This document shows positions 33,745-44,261 of a DNA stretch of 64,000 nucleotides, piece after piece. Position numbers and translations under genes: made by a program. Within the stretch, counting starts at the first letter, position 1. Each line of letters begins with the position of its first letter. The notes below the pieces were generated by a model. That model did no database searches. It was not told the DNA's origin and saw only the letters and a list, made by a program, of their open reading frames with translations. Origin of the DNA: Pyrus communis (lineage: Eukaryota > Streptophyta > Magnoliopsida > Rosales > Rosaceae); NCBI RefSeq assembly GCF_963583255.1, contig NC_084813.1, positions 16,592,299-16,656,298 of the forward strand, in the 5' to 3' direction.

Positions 33745-35718
33745 ATGGATATGTCCAATGCGGTGAACATCAAATCAACTAGATTAAAATCTGTCGTGTG
33801 GAATGACTTTGATAGGATTAAATTGGCTGATAACACATGTATTGCTGTTTGTAGACATTGTAAAAAGAAACTCAGCGGATCAAGTACCAGTGGGACATCA
33901 CATTTGAGGAATCATTTAATTAGGTGTCAGAGAAGATCTAATCTTGGCATACCTCAACTCTTTGCAGCAAGAGGAAAGAGAAAGGAAGGGACTTATTTCA
34001 ACTTGGATCAACGGAAGAAAAAGGATGAAGTTATTAACCTTGTGAATATTAGGTTTGAGCAAGAGCAGACAAAAGATGACATCATTAACTATGGAAGTAA
34101 TAACTTCGATCAAAGGCGGAGTAGGTTTGATCTTGCCCGAATGATTATTTTACATGGTTATCCCTTGGATATGGTTGAGGATGTTGGATTCAAAGTGTTC
34201 GTTAAGAATTTACAGCCATTATTTGAGCTTGTTACATCTGAAAGAGTTGAGGCTGACTGTATGGAGATATATGTGAAAGAGAAGCAAAAAGTGAATGCTG
34301 TGTTGGATAAATTGCCTGGTAGAATCAGCCTTAGTGCGGATATGTGGGCTTCTTTGGATGGTGCTCAGTACTTGTGCTTGACTGCACACTATATTGATGA
34401 GTCTTGGCAGTTAAAGAAGAAGATTTTAAATTTTATGGTCATTGATTCTTCTGATACAGAAGACAAGCATTCAGAAATTATCATGACATCGTTAATCGAA
34501 TGGGATATTGACCGTAAGTTGTTTTCTATGACATTTGATAGTTATTCCACCAACGACAACATAGTCATTAGAATCAAAGACAGGCTGTCCCAAAACAAGT
34601 TACTTTATTGTAATGGTCAGTTATTTGATGTACGTTGTGCAGCAAATGTTCTTAATATGATGTTTCAGGATGCTCTAGAAGCACTTTGTGAGATTACTGA
34701 TAAGATTCGAGGAAGTATACGGTATGTCAAAAGTTCGCAAGCAGTACAAGCAAAATTTGACGGGATAGCTCAACAAGGTGGATGTCAGAGTAAGAGATTC
34801 TTATGCCTAGATAATCAAATGCAGTGGAACTCGACATATGTTATGCTTGAAATTGCTTTGGAGTACAGGGAAGCATTTTATCTTTTGCATGCAAATGACG
34901 TTGTCTACAAAATGTGTCCATCTGATATTGAATGGGATAGAGTGAGTGTCATTACGAGCTACTTGAAGCTCTTTGTTGAGGTTACCGATGGTTTCACAAA
35001 ATTCAAGTCACCGACTGCAAATTTGTATTTTCCTGAGCTTTGTGAAGTACACTTGCAGCTGAATGAGTGGTGCAAGAATCCAGATGATTATATCAGTTCT
35101 CTCGCGTTTAAGATGAGAAGCAGATTTGAAGAATATTGGCAGAGATGTAGCTTGGGTTTAGCGGTTGCAGCCATATTAGATCCTCGGTTCAAGATGAGAG
35201 TGGTAGAGTATTATTATGGGCAAGTTTTTGGCAGTGGCGCTCCAAGCCGGATTTCTGAGGCTATTGTGTGTGTCAAGGCACTGTATAATGAACATTCAAA
35301 CTGCTTAGCTTCCCTTGATCAAGGTGTGGCTTGGCAAGTAGGTGATAGTTCTCACTTGCCCGGTTCTGAAAGGGAGTCAGGGGATAGGCTGAGTGGCTTT
35401 GATAGATATATAGAGGAAACTAATGAGGCTGATGGAACAAAGTCAGATTTGGACAAGTACTTGGAGGAGCCTGCCTTCCCCCGTCATGCACAGGGATTTG
35501 ACATATTAAATTGGTGGAAAGTTCATGCTCCTAGGTACCCTGTCCTATCTATGATGGCTCGCAATGTGTTGGGAATTCCTGTGTCAAAAGTTGCTATGGA
35601 CTCAGCATTCAACACCGGACGAAGAATGCTCGACCGTGATTGGAGTTCCATGAACCCAGGTACCGTCCAAGCATTGATGTGCGCACGAGACTGGATACGA
35701 AGTGAACTAGAAAGTTAA
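33745..35718 (+). CDS. BED-finger / hAT transposase-derived protein, 657 aa
   Basis: A single uninterrupted coding exon. Residues 15-61 form a BED zinc finger (CRHCKK at 36-41; HLRNHLIRC at 53-61; C36, C39, H57, C61). The centre carries the hAT RNase-H-like region (ISLSADMWAS, LTAHYIDESW, VRCAANVLNMM). The C-terminus has the hAT dimerisation domain (FDILNWWKVHAPRYPVLS to TVQALMCARDWI, about residues 580-654). It resembles RICESLEEPER/DAYSLEEPER-type domesticated proteins, which act as nuclear DNA-binding regulators. I see no terminal inverted repeats or target duplication around it, and there is a putative UTR intron, all pointing to a host gene. Usual hAT residues near the C-terminus (SAFSTGGR) read SAFNTGRR. 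Transposition activity is unlikely but untested. Confidence 0.85.
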   Translation: MDMSNAVNIKSTRLKSVVWNDFDRIKLADNTCIAVCRHCKKKLSGSSTSGTSHLRNHLIRCQRRSNLGIPQLFAARGKRKEGTYFNLDQRKKKDEVINLVNIRFEQEQTKDDIINYGSNNFDQRRSRFDLARMIILHGYPLDMVEDVGFKVFVKNLQPLFELVTSERVEADCMEIYVKEKQKVNAVLDKLPGRISLSADMWASLDGAQYLCLTAHYIDESWQLKKKILNFMVIDSSDTEDKHSEIIMTSLIEWDIDRKLFSMTFDSYSTNDNIVIRIKDRLSQNKLLYCNGQLFDVRCAANVLNMMFQDALEALCEITDKIRGSIRYVKSSQAVQAKFDGIAQQGGCQSKRFLCLDNQMQWNSTYVMLEIALEYREAFYLLHANDVVYKMCPSDIEWDRVSVITSYLKLFVEVTDGFTKFKSPTANLYFPELCEVHLQLNEWCKNPDDYISSLAFKMRSRFEEYWQRCSLGLAVAAILDPRFKMRVVEYYYGQVFGSGAPSRISEAIVCVKALYNEHSNCLASLDQGVAWQVGDSSHLPGSERESGDRLSGFDRYIEETNEADGTKSDLDKYLEEPAFPRHAQGFDILNWWKVHAPRYPVLSMMARNVLGIPVSKVAMDSAFNTGRRMLDRDWSSMNPGTVQALMCARDWIRSELES

Positions 35719-38559
35719 ATTGGGTCAATTTTTTTTCCTTTAACTACATTTTCGAGATAGATCTTTCATGTATTCCTGTGCAAATTGGAAAGCCAAATTG
35801 TGTGGGCCTCATTTCAGTTGTTCTTCTTTCATTAGGTCTTTCCATCTCTCAGTAAACTCCTCCCCTGGATTATTCCAGATATTGTACATAGAACCCAAAT
35901 ATTATGTCTTAAATTTTACAGATCTGGATTATGATGTTGGCGTTTCTATTAAAATTGAAGTTAACAAATTTTTGATGCACTCATGATTGTTTAGACCATA
36001 TGTTTAGTAATGATAATTTAAAGTAACTTTTTGGTTGTTCCAAAGTGAACTTGACATTTTCAGTTCATTTACTTATAAAAGGACCTGATAAACGCACACC
36101 AGTTTAACCTTGTTCGTTGTTTTCGTTTGATTTAATTGATTTGACGGCCATAAATAAAAATGGGTGTGCGAGGAACTAAAAATTGTGTGGAAATCACTTC
36201 TTTATAAATACAAGTTGATATTTGAGAAAGAGAAATTGAACTCATGACCTCGGGTGCAGGAAAGGATGTCGCCCTAAGTCCCTAGTCCCATTAATGTGAA
36301 TAAAAGGTTGACAATTTGGAAGGTTATGCATGATTTAAGAGACCGTATGCCTCTCCATGGTAAATAAATGGTTTTCCTGATTTACTGCTTTTAATTAAAC
36401 TTCTAACTGGTGTTGTAATTGAAGTTCTGGGCCTTCTGGCTAATGAAATGTGCTTCTCTGAAAAGCATTCTGACCACACTTTGGAACTTGCTTACTTTCT
36501 GTATAAGCCAAAAGAAAGAAAAGAAGTGAGCAGATTATGGCGTTTTTGCCTAGTTTATTGGGAAAGAACAACAGCATAATAAATTCCAAAACCAGAGCCA
36601 AAACAACAACAGAAAACAAAGCTCAACTCAACTCAACTAAAACATGACCTACAAACAAATTAAGCTTCACTGGTTTTGTGGAATAAAAGATACGCATATG
36701 TTTACAAAATCAAGAGGTCTGTGTAAGGATGTGAAGAACTCCTTCACATCGGAAAGTTGGGAAAAGTGACCTTGCAAGGGCTTTATAAGGTGTTGGGTCA
36801 CTTCCTCCGTTGCCAATTAATTTTTAAAATAGAACGTCAACTTTCTTTATAATATCAAAACAATTAATAGTTTGCTCACGTGAAGTTTGGCAAAAAACAC
36901 CCAACAACCTTCCATTGAAAATAAGCCCAATGAGCCCATATTTTCAGAAACCACATAAAAATAATTGATCTCTATCCATAACTGGTTTTGCTTCTTTGAA
37001 GAAACAAAAGACCCTTTTCTTGTTTGGTAGGAAAATTTTAGCTGGCTTCAATTGGGAATAAATTCACCATGTTATTTTTTTAGCATACATTATTCTAATT
37101 TCAGACGCCATTTCCATAGTATTGTGCTAAAAGGACTTCAGAATTTGGCACAAGACAAGTGACAAGTGATATTATCTTGTGGTCATCACTATAACAGCCA
37201 GAAGCATCAAATCTCAAGGATGTGAAATGTTTTGATCAAAGTTTTTAGTATGCATCACTGTATATATAATAAATACTAAGATCTTCACTGTTGGATTCTT
37301 TGTTGTTTCTTATCCACAAATCAAATCATTCATTCATCAGGTACATGTCATAGTAGAGGTTTTGTGTATTGAGTACTTTGTTTTCCAATAGTTGAAATTA
37401 CCACTTTCATTCACATAAAAGAATTTCGTAGAATTCTGATATGTGGTTGTTTAGGCATTACCCATTTTTTCTAAAGATGCCAAATTTTTTAGGAAATGTT
37501 CAAATCCAAACCGAACCCAGCTTGTAAATCGTATCATTAATTTTGTACCAAGGTCTTTACAGTCTGGCATACATGTAACATGAAATTATCAAAATTAGAA
37601 GAAAAAAGCACAGTGTCCTTGTAAGTTTGTTGTCACATAAATTATACTTCAAGCATTCAAATTCCTCTTTTATGTGGTAGGAATGTGACAGGGTATGTGG
37701 CATTTATGGTATTAGGTATAAGCATTGAAAACCTCAGCTTCTTTCACCATCATTTCCAACTTCAAATGTAACATCATTGTTGTAGCATCACTTTGGTCCC
37801 TCTCACACTCTTCACAATTTATCATTCAATATATAATTATTTATAAATCTTACAAGAGAAATACATATACCCTTTCTATCCCCTTCAAAATATATTTGTA
37901 TGTTGGTTTTGTTGAATTTATTCAATTCGATGACCAAAATTAAAGAGAAGTGTGTAGAAGAAGAAAAAAGTGGGGTTTGTCTTAAGTACTCTACCTTACC
38001 TAGTAGTCTAACATTTAAACAATTTTCACTGTTTGATTTCTTATAGTCAAATTTTTATCGTTCACTTTTCAGACTACTTAATAATTTTGAACTATTGAAG
38101 AAAAATTAAAAAAAATAGTGTCTAGTTATCGTTTGCTTTTTACAATGCATGATGCATTATGGATTGTACACCATATTGCGTTGGTTCTCTCTCTCTCTCT
38201 CTCTCTCTCTCCCTCCTCCAATAGAAAGAAAAAGAAAGTAAAAGGTGATCCTATATAACAATGCATCCTATTCAGCTTGTGCCAACTTTTGCTTTTGCCC
38301 ACAACTTGCACCTAAAATGACATGGGAGATGTTGTGCATAAAATCTTTGTGGAAATGATGCTTGCCATTTTGTGATAGTGATACACACTTTAAACAAGTA
38401 GTGAATTTTGTTGCGATTACTCATGCGCGACCGTAAAAACATACTATATTTTCTAGGAAATTAAGAGCTTGAAGAATCTCTTACGACTTCAAGTTGGTCG
38501 AAACTTAGGGTTCATTCTTTTGTGTGTGCAAAGAGGTGTAAAAAAAACACCATTCTTTG
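35719..38559. other. intergenic sequence, no gene recognised
   Basis: Includes the 3' side of the hAT-derived gene. A stretch at 36720-36830 (GATGTGAAGAACTCCTTCACATCGG) resembles the leader end of small LTR elements and is related to text at 43230-43300. A SINE-like fragment (TGAACTCATGACCTCGGGTG) lies near 36237, and a (CT)n tract at 38186-38212. No exon is supported. Confidence 0.45.
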
Positions 38560-38564
38560 GCTCC

Positions 38565-38808
38565 TGTGGAAAATATGGAAGAGAATGTTTTTTTTCATTA
38601 TATTTCTCTACAAGATTACAAGGATATATATACATGATACAAGTGTGTAGGTAGGACAAGGTAGCCGTCCTAGTGTGTAGGTAGGACAAGGTAGGATGGC
38701 TGTAGGGGACAAGGTAGCCGTCCTAGTGTGTAGGTAGGACAAGGTAGGACGACTAGTGTGTAGGTAGGACAAGGTAGGACGGCTGTAGGACGACTTATTC
38801 TTCCAATA
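38565..38808 (-). repeat. 3' LTR of the 38.6-43.1 kb Copia element
   Basis: A 244-bp LTR from TGTGGAAAATATGG to TTCTTCCAATA on the plus strand. In element sense it begins TATTGGAAGAAT and ends TTTTCCACA, so its first dinucleotide is TA, not TG. It contains repeated GTGTGTAGGTAGGACAAGG units. Confidence 0.95.
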
Positions 38809-38819
38809 CTCCCCCTCAA
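38809..38819 (-). other. polypurine tract of the young Copia element
   Basis: The plus strand CTCCCCCTCAA is the complement of TTGAGGGGGAG. It abuts the inner edge of the 3' LTR, where plus-strand priming occurs. Confidence 0.85.
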
Positions 38820-41800
38820 GCTGGATCAAGGAGGTTAATTGATCCAAGCTTGGAGAGCAGACTTTGAAACTGAGGAGAAGCAAGAGACTTCGTGAAAATA
38901 TCAGCAAGTTGATCTTGGCTTCGAGTGAATGTGGTTTGAATTACCTTGGACTGGACTTGTTCCCGAACGTAGTGACAGTCAACTTCAATGTGTTTGGTGC
39001 GTTCATGGAACACCGGATTGGAAGCAATATGCATAGCTGCTTGATTGTCACAGAAAAGAGACATAGGTGTGTTGATTGAGAACCCCAAGTCCGAGAGAAA
39101 GCCCTTGAGCCAAATGAGTTCACATGCAGTGGAAGCCATGGCTCTATACTCAGCTTCGGCACTTGAGCGAGCAATTACATTTTGTTTTTTGCTCTTCCAT
39201 GTCACGAGGTTTCCTCCAACCAACGTGCAGTAGCCAGTAGTGGATTTTCTATCAATAACATTCCCTGCCCAGTCAGCATCGGTGTAGGCAATGATTTGAG
39301 TATGACCATTGTTTTTCATGACGATTCCCCGACCAATTGAGCCTTTGAGGTATCTGAGAATTCTTTTAACAACATTTAAATGAGCTTCAGTGGTTGCATG
39401 CATGAATTGGCTTACAAGACTGACGGCGTAAGTTATATCCGGTCTGGTGATGGTGAGATATATAAGCTTACCCACCAATCGTTGGTAGTAACTGATATCA
39501 CTGAGAGGTTCTCCTGTCAAGTCCAACTTCAATTTGCTATCAAGAGGAGTACGAGTTGGTTTGCAATCCATCATCTTCACTTCTTGAAGTAAGTCAATCA
39601 CATATTTCCTTTGACTCAAAAAAAGTCCCTTGGGGGAAGTGGCCAGTTCAATCCCAAGGAAGTATTTTAAAACTCCTAAGTCTTTAATGGCAAATTGTTG
39701 ACGAAGAGAATGTTTAAGAGTGTGAATCTCATCAATGTTATCACCTGTGATGATGATATCATCAACATAGATTAGTACAACTAATTTGCCAACTGATCCT
39801 ATTCGAACAAACAGGGAGGAATCAGCATAACTTCTCTTGAACCCAAAATTTTCAAGTACCAAGCTCAGTTTGGTATACCAAGCACGAGGAGATTGTTTCA
39901 AGCCATAGATTGACTTATGAAGCTTGCAAGCCATACCTGAATTCTGTGCTTGTGGATGACCCGGGGGTAGTTGCATGTAGACCACTTTCATAGAACAGTT
40001 TACTGAGGAAGACTGCATGAGAGTGAGAGACTTTGGAGTAATTTACAAACTTGTGAATAGGGTACCTGGCATGGTAAGTTTCATAGTCTTGCAGCCTTGA
40101 TGGTGGATGTCGATCTCGAGTCAGATTCCTGCGGGGTTGAGCTGGGATCACAATAGGTTCAGCTCCACTCTCTTGTATAGATGTTGTGTTATGGTCATGG
40201 GGAACTACTTGTGCTTCTGAGGCTTCAGTGTCGTCTCCAATAAGCAGGTTGTCATTAAGAGTTGCATGAGAGTCCCGGTTGTGAGGTAGTGAATGGACAC
40301 AGTCACTTGGTTCGACTGGATTTGGCAATGGGAAGAGATCTAGGAAATGCTCCCCCTGACGATTTTGATCTGATGATTTGTTGAAATATGGTTGGTTTTC
40401 ATCAAACCGTACATCTCTTGAGACAAACATCTTCCTGGAGCACGGATTGTAGCATTTGTACCCTTTTTGGGTGGAGGAGTATCCCATGAAAACACACTTG
40501 ACAGCTTTGGGATCAAGCTTGTCTCGGTGATGGGATTGAATATGAACATAACAGGTACATCCAAAGATTCTCAGATGGGAAAGATTACCTTTTTTGTTTT
40601 GCATAACCTCAGATGGTGATTTTGTATCCAGAACACGACTAGGCAGTCTGTTGATAAGATAGGTGGCTGCAAGAACTCCTTGAGACCAAAACCTCTTAGG
40701 CACATTCATTTGCAACATTAGCGCCCTGGTTTTTTCAAGTAGGTCCCGATTCTTCCTTTCGGCAATTCCATTTTGCTGAGGAGTACCTACACAACTTGTT
40801 TGATGTATAATTCCATGGGTGCTCAAATAGTTAGTCATATTTTTGGATGTATATTCAGTGCCATTATCAGACCTTAGTATGTGGATTTGGGACGAAAAAT
40901 GATTCATGACAAGATTATGAAAGTCCTTGAAAGCATCCATAACTTCACTTTTGAATTTTAGGAGGTACAACTAAGTGGCTCTTGAGAAATCATCAACAAA
41001 GATAACGTAGTACCTATAACCATCAAAAGACTCTAGAGGTGCAGGTCCCCAAACATCGGAGTGCACCATCTCAAACAACTTGCTAGTCCTAGACATGGAA
41101 GAATTGAATGAGAGTCTAGTAGATTTTGACAAATGACAAATTTCACATACAAGGGAGGATTTGCATAAACTAGGGAACAACGTAGACAACACAGATTCTG
41201 AGGGATGTGCTAGGCGTTGATGCCACAACCGATGTTCTAGGTTTGAGCTGACTTGGAACCCCTTTGGAACATTGAGGTCTTCTGAAAAATAGTACAGCCC
41301 ATTTAGGTAATGACCTTCACCAATCAGCTTCTTGGTGGCTAGATCCTGAAAAACAACATTGTGGGGGGAAAAAATTGCACGACAGTTTAGAGAGTTTGTA
41401 ATCCTTCCTACGGACAATAATTGAAAAGGAAAAGATGGAACATATAACGCTGTGGACTCAACAGTTTCTGAGATCAGTTTAACTTTCCCTCTACCTAGAA
41501 CTGGCACACCTCTACCATTTGCTACAGAAACTAGTGATGGTTTAGTGTGGCTTTCAAAATCGTATAGCTTAGAATATTGATTTGTCATGTGATCTGTGGC
41601 ACCTGAGTCTATAATCCAAAAATCATGAGAGTGACTAACATTTAGAGCAGTTGAAAGAGCACACATGATACCTGGAATGTCTCCTTGAGGTACATGACCA
41701 GATTCAGCTAAGAACCCTGCAAACTGTCCAAGAAGAGCAGTTTGACTTTCCCCAGTCGACGTTTCACCTGTGCTTCCTTTTCTGGTTTGAAGGTAGGTTG

Positions 41801-42785
41801 AGAACTCATTCAACAAGTCAGCCGGATTGGCTGTAAAGTTCATCGACCCACCGATGGATGTAGCAGCAGCATGGTACTTGTTTGTATGTGGTCTGGCGTG
41901 TGAGCCCTTATGATCTCTTAAAGACTTGTTCTCAAACCTTGGCTTCAACTCAGGGTGCAATATCCAGCATCGATCTATTAGATGTCCAACATTATTACAA
42001 TGTAGACACTTCAGATCTGGCCTTTTTCCCTTGTATACTTTATCTCCAAATGACTTGTGATTTGTCACAAAAGCTCTAGCCTCAGACACACTAGGTTTTA
42101 CGTCAACATTCATGACTTTTCTGCGTACTTCTTCTCGCTGGATAGTAGTGCAAACACTTGCAAATGATGGAAGTTCGGGATTCATTAGAATATGGCTTCT
42201 AAGATCTTCATATTCAGAACCCAAACTTGCAAGCAAATGAAAGATTTTGTCTTCCTCGGACCTTTTTAACAGTACGGCAGCATCGATAGTGTGTGGTCGA
42301 TACATTTCTAGTTCGTTCCACATGTTTTTCATGCAATCGAGATGATGAACAAAGGATTTATCACCTTGTTGAAGACTTGCAAGATTCCTCTTAAGTTGGA
42401 ACACTCGAGCAGCATTGTTTTGATTTCCATACATGTCCTTGACTGCCTTCCAAAGAGCACTAGAGGATTCTGAAAAACTGAAAATTTCAGACAGCTTAGG
42501 ATCCATGGAGTTGAGAAGCCACGACATGACCAGCTGGTCTTTGCACAGCCATGCTTCATACTCCGGCGATGCGACGTCAGGTGCTTCAATACTTCCATTG
42601 ACGAATCCAAGTTTAGATCTTCCTCCAAGGGCAAGAGATATTGATCTGGACCATGGAAGATAGTTAAACTCATTTAACAACACAGAACACAAACGTTGGT
42701 TTGGGTTGACTTCAGCTTCTGGAAAACTAGGGCGAGGAGCTGTGAAGCTTTCAGCTTCTGAGTCAAAAAGATTATCTTCTGCCAT
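38816..42785 (-). pseudogene. Copia gag-pol with one stop and an RT deletion
   Basis: The likely start is MAEDNLF at 42785. Domains in order: gag (LPWSRSISLAL; zinc knuckle CLHCNNVGHLIDRC) and protease (WIIDSGATDHM, catalytic Asp intact). Then the GAG-pre-integrase finger (LWHQRLAHP...CEICHLSK) and integrase (HSDVWGP, RSDNGTEYTS, QQNGIAERKNR). A TAG stop at 40971-40973 follows FSRAT, where the family usually has Trp, and the same frame continues to 39915. Near 40000-40018 the frame changes. The integrase tail (YSKVSHSHAVFLS) is joined almost directly to late RT (VVYMQLPPG), so roughly the N-terminal half of RT is missing. Late RT (YVDDIIITGD) and RNase H (TDADWAGN, SSAEAEYRA) follow intact to 38816. 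Confidence 0.9.
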
Positions 42786-42848
42786 TATCGAAACGAATGT
42801 GCAGAAGAAGAGAAGGGACAACAATGGAGTCAGGCCGGTTAAGGTTCC

Positions 42849-42861
42849 GGCTCTGATACCA
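42849..42861 (-). other. primer-binding site of the young Copia element
   Basis: The minus strand TGGTATCAGAGCC lies immediately next to the 5' LTR edge. It is a perfect match to the usual initiator-Met tRNA primer site of plant Copia elements. Confidence 0.9.
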
Positions 42862-43124
42862 TGTGGAAAATATGGAAGAGAATGCTTTTTCTCATTATAT
42901 TTCTCTACAAGATTACAAGGATATATATATATACATGATACAAGTGTGTAGGTAAGACAAGGTAGCCGTCCTAGTGTGTAGGTAGGACAAGGTAGGACGG
43001 CTGTAGGACGGCTTGACGGCTGTAGGACGGCTTGACGGCTGTAGGACGACTAGTGTGTAGGTAGGACAAGGTAGGACGGCTGTAGGACGGCTTGACGGCT
43101 GTAGGACGGCTTATTCTTCCAATA
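42862..43124 (-). repeat. 5' LTR of the 38.6-43.1 kb Copia element
   Basis: A 263-bp copy of the 38565-38808 LTR. The outer parts are nearly identical. The centre differs in number and order of the short units GGACGGCTGTAGGACGGCTTGAC and GTGTGTAGGTAGGACAAGG. Confidence 0.95.
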
Positions 43125-43129
43125 GCTCC

Positions 43130-43587
43130 TTATAAGTATAGAGTAATTATGTTATTCTTATTACTATCAATCACAATCTCTAAAAAAAAAAAAAAAAAAA
43201 AAACAGTCACAATCTCCACATGTCCATACTATGAGGATGTGAGGAAACATCCTTCATCGAAGTTTACAAAATCTTACAAGTCCTTATAAAAAGTTGGACT
43301 ACTCCAAATGATTTTATAATAATTAAAACATCAATTTTCTATAGTATTGGAGCTTGTTGGCTCATGTATGAATTTCAACAGCCACATGTATTCAATGTCA
43401 TCCTATTTTTGTTGTTCACATGTTGTATATGTGATGGGGAGTGAGAGAATGCGAAGAGATGTTCCACATAAGAATTTTATATAACAAACCTTGCATGTCC
43501 TTGAGCAAACAAAGTTCAACCGTACATCCAAGGGGATACATTATACATAAGATGATGTGATTATTTAGAAGAACTTCAATATATAGT

Positions 43588-43639
<52 letters not shown>

Positions 43640-44259
43640 CTTGAAACAATATGCACCAAAAAAAACTTATGTATAAAATCAAAGCCATCCCATAAAGCTA
43701 TCTCATGTTTGGTTGTGTTAGACTCCATGTACAAATATTGGAATACAAAATTCAAGATAAATAGCACGTAAATGTAGTTGGGAGGAAATTACTTACGTTC
43801 GGTCTTAGTGTTAGAGCTCAGAATTTATGAGCTTTCATACGTGCATAACAATTATAGCCTTGTACTACACATGTATCATGGCAATATATTTGTTTAGATA
43901 TGCTTTAATATGAAATCATATCTAACTAGATTAGGGTTAGAATTAGGATGGTGGCTATTAATGCTATGAGGAAACATCACTTGTATGTTTGGTAGCTTAT
44001 GTAATACTTACCGATCAGGTCCATGCTCCAATCAAAGTAGTAACTGCTATATATAGCTAGGGCTAACTACTTCAATCCTTCTTTATACATGCCATGATAT
44101 CCTACAAAATCCTGCACCATAGAGATTGATCGATCCATATAGTCTTGCATTGCCGGCCATGTCAAACGCGTATAATATTTGCACATATGTGATTATATGT
44201 AATACAAGACTACATGAGAAATATCAAGTGTGTACATTTCAGCACGATAAGTTGAAGCA
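43130..44259. other. intergenic sequence, no gene recognised
   Basis: Contains an A run (43182-43203) and the (AT)n array at 43592-43634. Text at 43230-43300 resembles 36720-36790, probably fragments of one repeat. No exon is supported. Confidence 0.45.
43592..43634. repeat. (AT)n microsatellite
   Basis: An uninterrupted AT array of about 21 units. Confidence 0.95.
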
Positions 44260-44261
44260 GT

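Larger units (their letters stand above)
38565..43124 (-). mobile_element. young Ty1/Copia LTR retrotransposon, internally deleted
   Basis: A 4.56-kb minus-strand element with LTRs 38565-38808 and 42862-43124 and perfect 5-bp duplications GCTCC (38560-38564 and 43125-43129). It has a canonical Met-tRNA primer site, a long gag-protease-integrase frame, RT/RNase H and a polypurine tract. Outside their internal tandem repeats the LTRs differ at only a few positions by eye, so insertion was recent. Despite its youth it is defective: one in-frame stop in integrase and an internal deletion in RT. Functional copies elsewhere in the genome presumably supplied enzymes, or the lesions postdate insertion. 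Confidence 0.95.

Noticed and set aside
36720..36830. Possible complete small LTR element
   Set aside because: Text resembles a TRIM-like leader, but no second LTR, primer site or target duplication was found nearby.
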